A DNA stretch of 64,000 bases from Pseudomonas sp. G2-4 (GTDB lineage Bacteria > Pseudomonadota > Gammaproteobacteria > Pseudomonadales > Pseudomonadaceae). The notes below the pieces were generated by a model. That model ran no database searches and was not told the DNA's origin. It saw only the letters and a program-made list of their open reading frames with translations. The translations under genes were made by a program, and so were the position numbers. The stretch is taken from NCBI RefSeq assembly GCF_030064125.1, contig NZ_CP125957.1, positions 3,286,001 through 3,350,000 of the forward strand, read 5' to 3'. This document shows positions 17,914-25,550 of the stretch, one piece after another; the first letter of the stretch is position 1, and each line of letters starts with the position of its first letter.

Positions 17914-18127
17914 CACCTGCTCAAAGGGCTCACCGTAATGCAGCCCGTTCATGCCGAAGGCTGATGGCTTGGATCGCATGCTGGCTGACGGCGGCATGAC
18001 CATGACGATGTCCACAGTTGGCCGACTTCTGCCACTCGATCTCTGCTAACAATCACCCGCCCCACCGGCCTTTGGTTTCCGCCCTTCCCGCTGCTACGCT
18101 TCCAACTCTTCGATTGGAGTTGAAACA

Positions 18128-18340
18128 ATGCCCACCGAATATTCGCTTTCTGATGTTCTTGAGCGGCTGTATCAAAATCAGCTCGCCCTGGAGGCCGCAG
18201 TAATGGAGCTGACCTTGAAGGTAGAAAACCAAGGTGCAACAAATATTGGCGCCAACGTCCGAGGTGCACTTCACACGATCGGAGAGAACGCCGGACACAT
18301 CAAACAGGGCTTGGCTAAGCTGAGAGCCCAGGGTCACTGA
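18128..18340 (+). CDS. Hypothetical 70-aa helical protein (cassette copy A)
   Basis: Starts MPTEYSLSDVLERLYQNQLA and ends KQGLAKLRAQGH. It is predicted all-helical. GGAG lies 8 bases before the ATG. The second copy at 40529 differs at only a few residues, and most DNA changes are silent, so the protein has been under selection. I recognise no family. It is convergent with the minus-strand RES operon, so it could be a separate gene carried along or a convergent regulator of the module. Confidence 0.65.
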   Translation: MPTEYSLSDVLERLYQNQLALEAAVMELTLKVENQGATNIGANVRGALHTIGENAGHIKQGLAKLRAQGH

Positions 18341-18471
18341 TTAGCGGACCCAACGAGCCGGCGAGCTTGGCGGTTATCCTGCACAGCATAAAGGCTGGAC
18401 TCGCCGAAGTGTCAGACTTCCCGCGCGTTGCGCGGCGACATCGTTAAGATACGGGCGCTCTCAACCTTTCG

Positions 18472-18720
18472 TTATGAGAAGCGGCGCACCTTGAGAATCT
18501 TGCCCGAAGCTACCTTGTGCTTGGGCTTGGCCACTCGAATAACCTTGTGCTGACCATCGCCTACTGTCTCAACGAGCATGCCATCACGGACCTCCATCAC
18601 ACTGAGTCCGGCCGCCAGCGTATTGATATAAGCCGCATGAATTGCGCCCTTCGCCATGGCTGGAATTTTATCTTCCAGCCGGCTCACCAGTTCATCATTC
18701 AACGGTTAGTTGGCGATCAT
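18472..18720 (-). pseudogene. Cassette orf4, copy A, nonsense at codon 5
   Basis: Comparison with copy B shows an 82-residue frame starting at ATG 18720 behind GGAG. In copy A codon 5 is TAA (18706-18708). A TTG at 18702 could restart translation and give a 76-residue product, MNDELVSRLEDKIPAMAKG onwards, ending KHKVASGKILKVRRFS. The protein is basic at its C terminus. No family is recognised. It is the last gene downstream of the RES toxin. Confidence 0.6.
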
Positions 18721-18920
18721 AACGAGCTCCGCATCCAAGGCCAGCACGGAGCCAGCCATCGTGTTACTGCTGCGATCTGGGACAAGCACCGTTCGCTCCT
18801 GGGGATGCACACGAGACCTGTTGATCGTCGATGCTTCATCAGGCCCGTACGAAAACTACCGCCAATGCCCTTTAAAAGCCCGCCGACATCAGCGTTGATC
18901 TTGAGACTGGGGAATGGCAA
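18717..18920 (-). pseudogene. Cassette orf3, copy A, frameshifted
   Basis: The N terminus (TTG start, PFPSLKINADVGGLLKGIGG) matches orf3 of copy B (41136-41324). After RTGL, small insertions and deletions shift the frame, so the C-terminal half is unrelated to copy B and runs into orf4. Copy B keeps a continuous 62-residue frame, so copy A is the damaged one. Confidence 0.55.
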
Positions 18921-18969
18921 TTCCTACCTCAAAGAGCGAATTCGAGGGGCACTGTTTGGCCATTTTGAC

Positions 18970-19677
18970 TCAGCTTTTTCCCGCGATGATAACGACCCCA
19001 ATCCGCTCTGCCAGATTGAGCACCGTGTCGAACACAGTCGAGTCGCCGGTCAAGCTGCGTGAAGCCCCCTGCGGATGAAGTGCGCCGTCAGGAATCCGGT
19101 CACCGAAGAGCACCACCGCACGTGCCGAATCATCTTGTCGCGACACCCAAGACAGCCCTTGGGCATCTAGACACTGACGGTGGATTGCCTCTGCCCATTT
19201 GCGCGTCGCTGGATATTGATCTTTCTCAGTGTCGATCAGTTGTTTGCGCGTGATGCCCAGTTTCCGCAGGGGCACGCTGGACAGATCAACCAGGTGCAGC
19301 GGTTGGCTAACCTGGACGGCAGAATGCACCTGTCCAGTCAGCTTGCCTTTGTCGAAGCTCTTGAACCCAGCCGTATGGGGAACGTCGTGGAAAACGGTCT
19401 CCATCAAGGCGCAGTCGACTGTCGTGCCGCCATACAAGGTGGGAATCGCCCGCCCCTGATCATTCTGGATCGGGCTGAAGCGCGCGTTGCCGTGCACACC
19501 GGGATTGAATTGATCTGGCTGATATTTATCCTGATGCACACGATGGAGCACCTCGCCTTTGGCAATCACGGTGAAAGTGACGTGCAACGTAGCCGCAGGC
19601 ACCGGGGTGACGGACGCCGTCAAATCGGTAGCCGGTGTCGCCGTGCCCTTGCTGGACTCGTTACGCTGCTTAGCCAT
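18970..19677 (-). CDS. RES-domain NAD+ phosphorylase toxin (copy A)
   Basis: The 235-residue protein has a disordered N terminus of about 30 residues and then a RES domain: VLHRVHQDKYQP (conserved Arg46), NARFSPI (R66), YGGTTVDCALMETVFHD (conserved Glu93) and a C-terminal serine-bearing SRSLTGDS. RES toxins of RES-Xre modules degrade NAD+ and stop growth until neutralised. ATG 19677 overlaps the antitoxin stop by 8 bases, so the two genes are coupled. The upstream order antitoxin then toxin is the usual one. Key residues are present, so the toxin is probably functional. Confidence 0.88.
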   Translation of the reverse strand: MAKQRNESSKGTATPATDLTASVTPVPAATLHVTFTVIAKGEVLHRVHQDKYQPDQFNPGVHGNARFSPIQNDQGRAIPTLYGGTTVDCALMETVFHDVPHTAGFKSFDKGKLTGQVHSAVQVSQPLHLVDLSSVPLRKLGITRKQLIDTEKDQYPATRKWAEAIHRQCLDAQGLSWVSRQDDSARAVVLFGDRIPDGALHPQGASRSLTGDSTVFDTVLNLAERIGVVIIAGKS

Positions 19678-20341
19678 GGGCAATGCCTTGGATTTCGTCC
19701 AGTGCGGCAGCAATGACTTTATCAGGCGCCGATGCCAACAGATCCTGGGGCCTTTTGCCGCCCAGAAAACTGTTATCTGACCGGAACCAGTAAGCCATCC
19801 CCCAGCCGTCCTTGTGGCCAGCGAAAGCCTCAATAACTTTGGCGAGTGCCTTGAACGGCCGATAGCCCGCGTCCGGGTCCAAGCCATAACCTGGAAAATA
19901 GTCGACCCCACCGTGGCTGATGGCAAAGATCTGCCCCTGCTTTTTCCATTTGTTGGGCTGGGCACTCGGGTTTCGAGTACTCAACTGGGCCACCTGGGCG
20001 ATGTCTGCGGCGGTCAGCCAATCACCGCTTTCCAACACCGCTTTGCGGGCTTGGACCAGCATTGCTGCTTCCTTAAGCAGGCGAGGCGAAGGTGGCTTAC
20101 GCGTCACAAACACCTCGGCCAGTCGCTCTAGCGACTTCGGGTCCTGACGCTCCCGCAGCACCTCATACATTGAGGAGGCCACATTGGCGAAGTTTTCCGC
20201 CAACGCCTCAAATACACTGAGGTTGACCTGATCGAAAGACACGACCAGGACTCGGTCCGCATGCGATCGGCTCAAGCTGGCCCGAGCCTCCTTAGGCGTA
20301 CCAACCAAGGTGGAGACGCCCGATTGCTCTGTAACGCTCAT
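19670..20341 (-). CDS. Antitoxin of RES module, MbcA/ParS/Xre-like C terminus (copy A)
   Basis: The 223-residue protein has an N-terminal helical region (residues 1-110), an HTH-like segment (DWLTAADIAQVAQLS) with GYGLDPDAGYRPF, and a C-terminal stretch, WFRSDNSFLGGKRPQDLLAS, that resembles the MbcA/ParS/Xre C-terminal domain (x-LGG-x-P-x-x-LL). That domain blocks the RES active site in known pairs. The protein is longer than the usual Xre antitoxin of about 150 residues. ATG 20341 has GGAG about 8 bases upstream. Such antitoxins normally repress their own promoter, here in 20342-20400, which is AT-rich. Confidence 0.8.
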   Translation of the reverse strand: MSVTEQSGVSTLVGTPKEARASLSRSHADRVLVVSFDQVNLSVFEALAENFANVASSMYEVLRERQDPKSLERLAEVFVTRKPPSPRLLKEAAMLVQARKAVLESGDWLTAADIAQVAQLSTRNPSAQPNKWKKQGQIFAISHGGVDYFPGYGLDPDAGYRPFKALAKVIEAFAGHKDGWGMAYWFRSDNSFLGGKRPQDLLASAPDKVIAAALDEIQGIAHG

Positions 20342-20556
20342 GGAAAATCTCCTCGCCAGTTATCTAAGTTATCCAATACTAGAATATCCACCATAACCTA
20401 CACACAGGTCTACCTTTTCATTTCATCTGAATGAGAGATCGAGGCGCACGCCCCTGCCGTTAATCTGCGTGACGGCGCAGATGATCGCCCGCAGAATTCA
20501 TAATCCGCACATTTGAATGTGAGAGAATCGACGATTACAGACAGGAGGTCAGACGC

Positions 20557-20826
20557 TTGCAGACACTAGAAGCTATCCGAATCCAGATGCGAGAAGCTGA
20601 AACGGTATTGAAAGCACTCGACAAGGAACTGGAAAATATCACCTTCGATTCCAGCAAGCGGGAGAGTGTTGAGGCCGCCATTGACCACGTCATCCAGACT
20701 ATCGACACGCAGCTTGAAGGATTCAAAAACAACCCTATCCTGGGTCCTATGGTGGAAGAGCTAAAAGCTCAATACGTAGAGGGGATCCAGACCAAGGTTG
20801 CTGATTCAGCACTTAAGCGGGCTTGA
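20557..20826 (+). CDS. Hypothetical 89-aa helical protein
   Basis: TTG start with a strong AGGAGGT 8 bases upstream, which decides the start. The protein begins MQTLEAIRIQMREAETVLKA and ends VADSALKRA. It is highly charged and predicted all-helical. It is divergent from the RES operon. Family not recognised. Confidence 0.6.
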   Translation: MQTLEAIRIQMREAETVLKALDKELENITFDSSKRESVEAAIDHVIQTIDTQLEGFKNNPILGPMVEELKAQYVEGIQTKVADSALKRA

Positions 20827-20942
20827 ACGTCCCGGCCTGCAACGATTTGACTCCCGGTTCTGGACCTGCAGAGCGGGCATACGCATAAGCCGAGTTACGC
20901 TACGAAGGCTCGCCGCAGGACGAATGCTGAGATTATTTGAGC

Positions 20943-21374
20943 TTAACTGGCTTTACCGACCGTTGCTCCGCTTCCTATGTCAGATGCGCAGCATTTTAGC
21001 AATGTCCTGATCGCGCCACGGACATTACGTTTGCTTAACTCTTTTACTGTAAACCAGCGACAGTCATCGATTTCATTGGCCGCACGGGGCTTCTGGTTTA
21101 TGGCCGGTGTTGCTTCGAAGAGAAAATGAACGACCTTGTCATCCTTGTACTGCGAGACATAGGAAAGTTGGTCAAATATCAATCCCGTCTCCTCAGCCAT
21201 TTCTCGCCTCGCTGCTTGCAAAGGCGTCTCGCCCTTTTCTACGCGACCTCCTGGCAGATTCCATTTGGCATTGCGCTTGCGCACAAATAAGATCTCCTCC
21301 TCATGGCGACAGATCACCGTCGCACGTCTTTTCAGACCGTTGCGCGTGAAGCTCGCTGCTTCCATTGCGTCCAT
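20943..21374 (-). CDS. NUDIX hydrolase
   Basis: A protein of 143 residues carrying a full NUDIX box, GGRVEKGETPLQAARREMAE followed by ETGL (G-x5-E-x7-REU-x-EE-x-G-U). Upstream ATVICRHEEEILFVRKR and the downstream strands fit the fold. It should hydrolyse a nucleoside diphosphate linked to another group; the substrate cannot be read. I place the start at ATG 21374 behind GGGGAG (5-base spacing); an upstream ATG would add 24 residues of lower quality. It stands alone. Confidence 0.88.
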   Translation of the reverse strand: MDAMEAASFTRNGLKRRATVICRHEEEILFVRKRNAKWNLPGGRVEKGETPLQAARREMAEETGLIFDQLSYVSQYKDDKVVHFLFEATPAINQKPRAANEIDDCRWFTVKELSKRNVRGAIRTLLKCCASDIGSGATVGKAS

Positions 21375-21497
21375 GAGCGCTCCCCAATCCGTCCATTCGC
21401 CACCAATGTCGCACGGCAATACTTTGGACGATGGTGCACCACACACATGTCGATATGATGACTTGCTACCGTCTACGGACGTTTATCTGCAAGGCCA

Positions 21498-21623
21498 ATG
21501 AAGCTTTCAGTGAGTGATTACCTTAGAGCTGCCGCATTGCCACGCGAATGCAGCGACGTGCACCTAATTCAGCAGCATCTCAGTGGAGCTCAAAAGCTCC
21601 AATACTGGTCAGAGCTTCAGTAA
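21498..21623 (+). CDS. Hypothetical 41-aa protein
   Basis: ATG 21498 with AAGG five bases upstream opens a 41-codon frame that starts MKLSVSDYLRAAALPRECSD and ends KLQYWSELQ. The composition is balanced and helical. It runs 15 bases into the 3' end of the opposite-strand zinc-ribbon gene. Evidence is only the ribosome site and composition. Confidence 0.4.
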   Translation: MKLSVSDYLRAAALPRECSDVHLIQQHLSGAQKLQYWSELQ

Positions 21624-21839
21624 TGCTTCATGAAGCTCAACGGTGGGAATAGCCTCCACCGCCCGCTGCCGCTCGAGCCATAAGCGCATTTTTTCTACGT
21701 CGAAAATCTGGCCCTGCTCCATCAGACACAAAATGAGTGCCCTCGACATTCTGTAGTGCCCACAGCTAACGCATTGACGTTCTTCCCAGTCTTGAGCCTC
21801 AATAGTCTCTGCACGGCCTGCACATATAAGGCAGCTCAT
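21609..21839 (-). CDS. Small zinc-ribbon protein
   Basis: A 76-residue protein starting MSCLICAGRAETIEAQDWEE, followed by CVSCGHYRMSRALI. Two CxxC pairs spaced about 20 residues apart predict a zinc ribbon, followed by a helical tail. GGAGG sits 6 bases before the chosen ATG at 21839; a TTG two codons upstream is less likely. Function unknown. Confidence 0.65.
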   Translation of the reverse strand: MSCLICAGRAETIEAQDWEERQCVSCGHYRMSRALILCLMEQGQIFDVEKMRLWLERQRAVEAIPTVELHEALLKL

Positions 21840-22201
21840 CGGCAACCTCCGTTTTTATAACGTTCCTGTTCATACAGCCTCTCAGAGGCTTTCAACTCAT
21901 GCACTCAAATTGATTCTTTATCCACCTGAACGGCAGATTATCAAAACCCAGCCAGTGCGCGCTGGACCAGCGGCAAGCGACGCGCAATGGGCCCTGCGTC
22001 TGAAACGCTCCCGTGAGCAGGTATTAGCTTTGATGCCGGGCGCTCGTGACCGTTCGTACGAAGTTCCACAGCTGTTTTTGTCGACAACAAACTTAAGCCG
22101 GCATTGATGCGTCTGAGCTTTTGCCTAACCGCGTAGTCGCCTGGGCTATCCCCCGCTTACGATCGAAGTCGCTAAGCGGAGTGGACTGCACCCCCTGAAT
22201 T

Positions 22202-22978
22202 TTACTGCTTTGCGGACACTTTAGGCAGAAGCCTAGAGAGCTCCTGGAGTCGGGTCTCGGCTGCATCAAGGGCCTTGAGTGCTGCCCTTTCCCACTCAGG
22301 CGCAAGGGGCTTCAGATCCGTCTCAACTTCCGCTTTCAGGCACCACTGGTGGTGGTCGTGCCATGACCCTAAAGCCGACTGTACCGACTTGAGGGAACTG
22401 GAAGCTTTCTTGCTGAGTGGCGATATCGTAGGAAACGCTTCGGTCAAATAGCGCGTGCGTTTCACTAATATCCGCAGCTCATGACGATCAAAATCCGGAT
22501 CATTCAATGCAAGGTGTAAACGATCGACCTGCTTGGTGAGGGCTTTCTCGATCCGTTTCTCCAATCCACCTGGCGTGTTTGCCAATGAAGATACACGTAA
22601 TGCGGACGGCCACTCGTCCAATTTGGCAAATAGCTCATTCATTTCGTTCGAGGTCAGGATGTCGTCATACCCCGGACGGAGCCTCCTTCGCCGCCGCCCT
22701 GCCTCAGCGTCCATACCCCTTTCGGTGAGTTCGTGAATCATGACCTCAAGGTCTCGCGCGGGGGTCGTCAGGCGACCGACATCAGCGGCAGCGGCTCGCA
22801 ATGGCGCCATGCTGGCAATATTTCGAACCGGTGCCAGAAGGCTACGGATGCGTCGTACCGAAATCCTCAGGGCATGCAACGCATCTGTGTCAGTGCCTGC
22901 TTCCAAACGAGCTCGGGCATGGTAAAGGGAAACTTGGAGCTTCAGAATTTCACCGACGTACCTGTTAACAAAAGACAT
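22202..22978 (-). CDS. CHAD domain-containing protein
   Basis: The 258-residue protein is all-helical with conserved histidines and basic residues. ALHALRISVRRIRSLLAPVR near the N terminus and the repeat-like FDRHELRILVKRTRYLTEAF in the second half carry the H-x-x-R-x-x-x-(K/R)-(K/R) motif typical of CHAD domains. Known CHAD proteins bind polyphosphate. Start taken at ATG 22978 (AGGA upstream); seven more codons are possible to 22999. No polyphosphate gene is adjacent. Confidence 0.85.
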   Translation of the reverse strand: MSFVNRYVGEILKLQVSLYHARARLEAGTDTDALHALRISVRRIRSLLAPVRNIASMAPLRAAAADVGRLTTPARDLEVMIHELTERGMDAEAGRRRRRLRPGYDDILTSNEMNELFAKLDEWPSALRVSSLANTPGGLEKRIEKALTKQVDRLHLALNDPDFDRHELRILVKRTRYLTEAFPTISPLSKKASSSLKSVQSALGSWHDHHQWCLKAEVETDLKPLAPEWERAALKALDAAETRLQELSRLLPKVSAKQ

Positions 22979-23230
22979 GGGGCATCTTCCTGTCATCAAT
23001 GTTCGCTAAAGACTAGCAACAAACGGCGCTAAGAACGCTTTCGTATCATTTCGGCTTGATACAAGAATTTAGCTGTTGAACAACGCTACCAAAATCCTAA
23101 GCCGTCAGAGCAATCAATGCCTGCGGTCTCAGGAGATAAACGTCAGGCTCATTCATCTCAACGTCACCACTCGATGTAAGGCTGGTCTCACCCCAGATGC
23201 CAGGGCGCTGCGAACGCCCGAGGACTACCA

Positions 23231-24343
23231 ATGAGACTTGCCACGTACAACGTCGAAAACCTCTTTAACCGCGCCGCCGTAATGAACCTTGAGGGGTGGG
23301 CAGAGGGCAAGCCGACGTTGGAGCGCTTCGCAAAACTCAATGCCTTGCTGGGCCAACAAGCCTATTCAGCAGCGGATAAGCGACTCATGGTGCGTTTGCT
23401 GGATGAACTGGGGCTTAGCCGCTCAGACCGGGGGCCGTTCACCCAGCTTCGGCAAAATCGCGGCAGCTTGGTCAAACGATCCCGCAGCGGGGAAATAACA
23501 ATTGTCGCCAATGGGCGATCCGATTGGGTCGGCTCGCTGGAGCTGATTCAGGCGCCTGTTGACGAGGAAGCCATGCGCAACACTGCCAGGGTCATGATTG
23601 ATCTGAAAGCCGATGTACTCGCGGTGGTGGAAGCTGAAAGCAGACCAGCGTTACGCGACTTCAACACCGAGATCATCGGTGGATTAGGTGGTGATACGTT
23701 CAGCCACGTGATGCTGATTGACGGCAATGACGAGCGCGGTATTGATGTCGGCGTGGCCGCGCGCGCGGGCTTTCCAATCGGAACCATGCGCAGCCATGTG
23801 GATGATCGTGTGGACACCGGTCCTCTGATTTTTTCGAGGGATTGCCCAGAGTTTTATCTGACAATGCCATCCGGCCTCCGGTTGGTATTGTTAGTCAATC
23901 ACTTCAAAAGCAAAGGCTACGGTAGCCTCGCTGACTCGGCCAAAAGAAGATTTGCCCAAGCCAGTCGAGTGAAAGAGATCTATGACTCGCTGATTGAGCA
24001 AGGCGAACAATATGTCGCCGTTGTGGGTGACTTGAACGACACGCCGGGCAGCGACGCATTGAAGCCGCTCCTTGGAGATACGAAGCTGAAGGATGCATTC
24101 ACTCACAAGCGTTTCGATGACGGCGGTTATCCTGGAACATACGGCTCGTGCACAGCCGCCAACAAAATTGATTATCTACTGCTGTCGCCGGAGCTCTTTC
24201 TGAAGGTTAAAGCTGGTGGGGTTTACCGCAAAGGCATGTGGCCAGGTTCAAGACCGGTACGCTGGGAGACATACCCTGAAATCATCAAGAAAGAAAATGC
24301 GGGCTCCGACCATGCTGCAGTGTGGGTAGATCTAGATATTTGA
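23231..24343 (+). CDS. Endonuclease/exonuclease/phosphatase family protein
   Basis: The 370-residue protein starts MRLATYNVENLF (EEP Asn-containing first strand) and contains VLAVVEAESRPAL (catalytic Glu), LVNHFKSKGYG, VVGDLNDTPGSDAL (GD-x-N-D) and a C-terminal GSDHAAVWVDLDI (SDH). The order matches the EEP superfamily of metal-dependent phosphodiesterases. An inserted region (about residues 20-90) is not part of the core. No signal peptide is seen, so it is likely cytoplasmic. The substrate is unknown; ATG at 23231. Confidence 0.85.
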   Translation: MRLATYNVENLFNRAAVMNLEGWAEGKPTLERFAKLNALLGQQAYSAADKRLMVRLLDELGLSRSDRGPFTQLRQNRGSLVKRSRSGEITIVANGRSDWVGSLELIQAPVDEEAMRNTARVMIDLKADVLAVVEAESRPALRDFNTEIIGGLGGDTFSHVMLIDGNDERGIDVGVAARAGFPIGTMRSHVDDRVDTGPLIFSRDCPEFYLTMPSGLRLVLLVNHFKSKGYGSLADSAKRRFAQASRVKEIYDSLIEQGEQYVAVVGDLNDTPGSDALKPLLGDTKLKDAFTHKRFDDGGYPGTYGSCTAANKIDYLLLSPELFLKVKAGGVYRKGMWPGSRPVRWETYPEIIKKENAGSDHAAVWVDLDI

Positions 24344-24510
24344 GCACTTTGAAGCTGATCGCTAACTATCGGTTCGCCTTCGCGGCCCCTAGCCGTTGCG
24401 ATCTGGTCTCTACTCCGCTCCAAGCGCTCAGTTATAGGGGAGATCAATCGACGTTAGAGCGCGTGCGTTGCGAGCTTCTGCCCGCCTGAGCGCTGGTTTG
24501 AGTGACACAA

Positions 24511-24600
24511 ACCCAGCTCAACATTGCTTGACGCTGCCAGCGCACCACAACGTCAAATCCTCGGCCGGCCTCCTTTTGGACCTAGGACTTGCATCCCATC
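24511..24600. repeat. Noncoding repeat, copy 1 (matches 42974-43062)
   Basis: AACCCAGCTCAACATTGCTT here and AACCCAGTTCAGTATTGCTT at 42974 begin a stretch of about 85 bp of roughly 75% identity, including CCACAACGTCAAAT versus CCACGACGTCAGAT. No protein frame is kept in both copies. It lies directly beyond the 3' end of the truncated integrase. Confidence 0.5.
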
Positions 24601-24616
24601 GATGCTAAAAGAACGC

Positions 24617-24919
24617 TCAGGAGGTGCTTTTCGGGACCGATAATTTGGCATTGCGCTCGAGGCGTCGCTGATCACGCGGATCGACACCCTTCGCGACCAG
24701 CGCCCTGGCAACATCACGCAGCATGCGAGCATCGCGCAGACTAATTTCAGGATAGGTGCCGAGCGAAATGCGTGGTTGCTTGCCCATCCAAGAAAAGCGG
24801 AAATGCCAGCTCTTGGTGCCTTTCGTATTCACGAAAAGTGCAAGCCCATCAAAGTCAGGAAGGGTGTAGTTTTTTGCGCGAGATTTGGCGTGTCGGACCG
24901 CCGTATGGGTAAGGACCAT
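24617..24919 (-). pseudogene. Truncated tyrosine integrase (N-terminal arm-binding domain only)
   Basis: The 100-residue frame starts MVLTHTAVRHAKSRAKNYTL and contains DGLALFVNTKGTKSWHFRFS, RISLGTYPEISLRDARMLRD and ALVAKGVDPRDQR. This is the DUF4102 arm-type DNA-binding domain of P4/ICEclc-type integrases, which normally have about 400 residues. The core-binding and catalytic domains are gone, and sequence past the stop shows no integrase similarity. Its start lies 225 bp from the att-like sequence at 25145 and it points away from it, as in intact islands of this class. Confidence 0.8.
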
Positions 24920-25076
24920 TGTACTATCTCCATCTCAAATAAATGAGGGAGTGTTGTACTGTTTTCAGAGTGCCAAGCATCTCGAAAAACTGACTTACCA
25001 AGCGTCGAATTTATGTACTGAAAAATGTACTTAAAAATCGTGGCTATTGATGTATCAGAATAGACTTTACTGGAAC

Positions 25077-25104
25077 AAAAAAAGAGGCCGAAGCCTCTTT
25101 TTTT
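25077..25104. terminator. Bidirectional rho-independent terminator
   Basis: AAAAAAAGAGGC, loop CGAA and GCCTCTTTTTTT form a perfect 12-bp stem with A run on one side and T run on the other, so it can work in both directions. It sits between the integrase remnant and the att-like site and would insulate the island end. Confidence 0.8.
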
Positions 25105-25144
25105 GCCTTCTACATACTTCAATGGAAGTTTATAGAAAAATAAT

Positions 25145-25164
25145 TGGAGCGGGAAACGAGACTC
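25145..25164 (-). other. att-like site: 3' end of tRNA-Gly
   Basis: The plus strand reads TGGAGCGGGAAACGAGACTC. Its complement is the 3' 20 bases of a bacterial tRNA-Gly(GCC) gene, ending CTCCA. The first 18 bases equal the attachment core I recall for ICEclc-type islands. No tRNA body follows to the right; the sequence diverges after 25164. It is therefore an attachment-site end left by an integrated element, not a tRNA gene. Confidence 0.7.
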
Positions 25165-25550
25165 TCATCTGGCGACCGACCCATTGAAAAACAAGGGTTT
25201 TCTTTTCTTGCCGAAGCAGGAAAAGACTTAATTCTGGACTCGTTTTTGGGGAGTATCAAGGGCCAAGAAGGGGTGACTCCGGGCTGTGCCATTTCCTTCT
25301 ATCCATAGCCAACCGGACCGGAAGCGTCCGGTCTGGACAGTTAGGCGATGGTTTACGAGATGACGATGACGCGTCGGTCCGTGAAGGACGGCAGGCTTCT
25401 CTCGTCACGAGCGAGCACCCGCCAACCGAGTCGATGATGCCTTTTCAGCACCAGCGTAACACGCCCGCCATGTGGACTGCTTGTGCCCAAAATTCTCTGA
25501 AATTTAACATCCGCTCCGATCGAGTTGACCTAAACTCGCGATAGATTGGG
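25165..25550. other. Spacer between att-like site and the 400-aa gene
   Basis: Apart from the doubtful minus-strand frame at 25353-25490, this stretch shows no gene. The segment 25300-25340 (CGGACCGGAAGCGTCCGGTC) has a small inverted repeat. The promoter for the plus-strand gene at 25551 should lie in its last 60 bp. Confidence 0.35.
25353..25490 (-). CDS. Possible 45-aa protein or C-terminal remnant
   Basis: The minus-strand frame from TTG 25490 contains SSPHGGRVTLVLKRHHRLGW and ends LPSFTDRRVIVIS. The run RVTLVLKRHHRLGWRVLARD is well formed and arginine-rich. No good ribosome site is seen, and the frame is open for a few more codons upstream without ATG, so it may be the tail of a lost gene. 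Confidence 0.25.
   Translation of the reverse strand: MGTSSPHGGRVTLVLKRHHRLGWRVLARDERSLPSFTDRRVIVIS

Larger units (their letters stand above)
18062..20375. repeat. 2.3-kb direct repeat, copy A (RES toxin/antitoxin cassette)
   Basis: The segment from just before the 70-residue gene to just after the antitoxin start matches 40466-42780 in the same orientation, with the same gene order and about 5-10% base differences by eye. The flanking sequences differ. Recombination between the copies would delete about 22.4 kb. Confidence 0.85.

Noticed and set aside
17500..18100. CRISPR-like or tandem repeats
   Set aside because: I looked for regularly spaced repeats through the accessory regions and found none; the repeats seen are two-copy and not arrays.
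21910..22107. A 65-residue plus-strand frame
   Set aside because: TTG start without ribosome site and no known motif; the evidence was too weak to list.
25145..25220. A tRNA-Gly gene on the minus strand
   Set aside because: Only the 3' 20 bases match; the anticodon, D and T arms do not follow, so it is an att-like end, not a tRNA.
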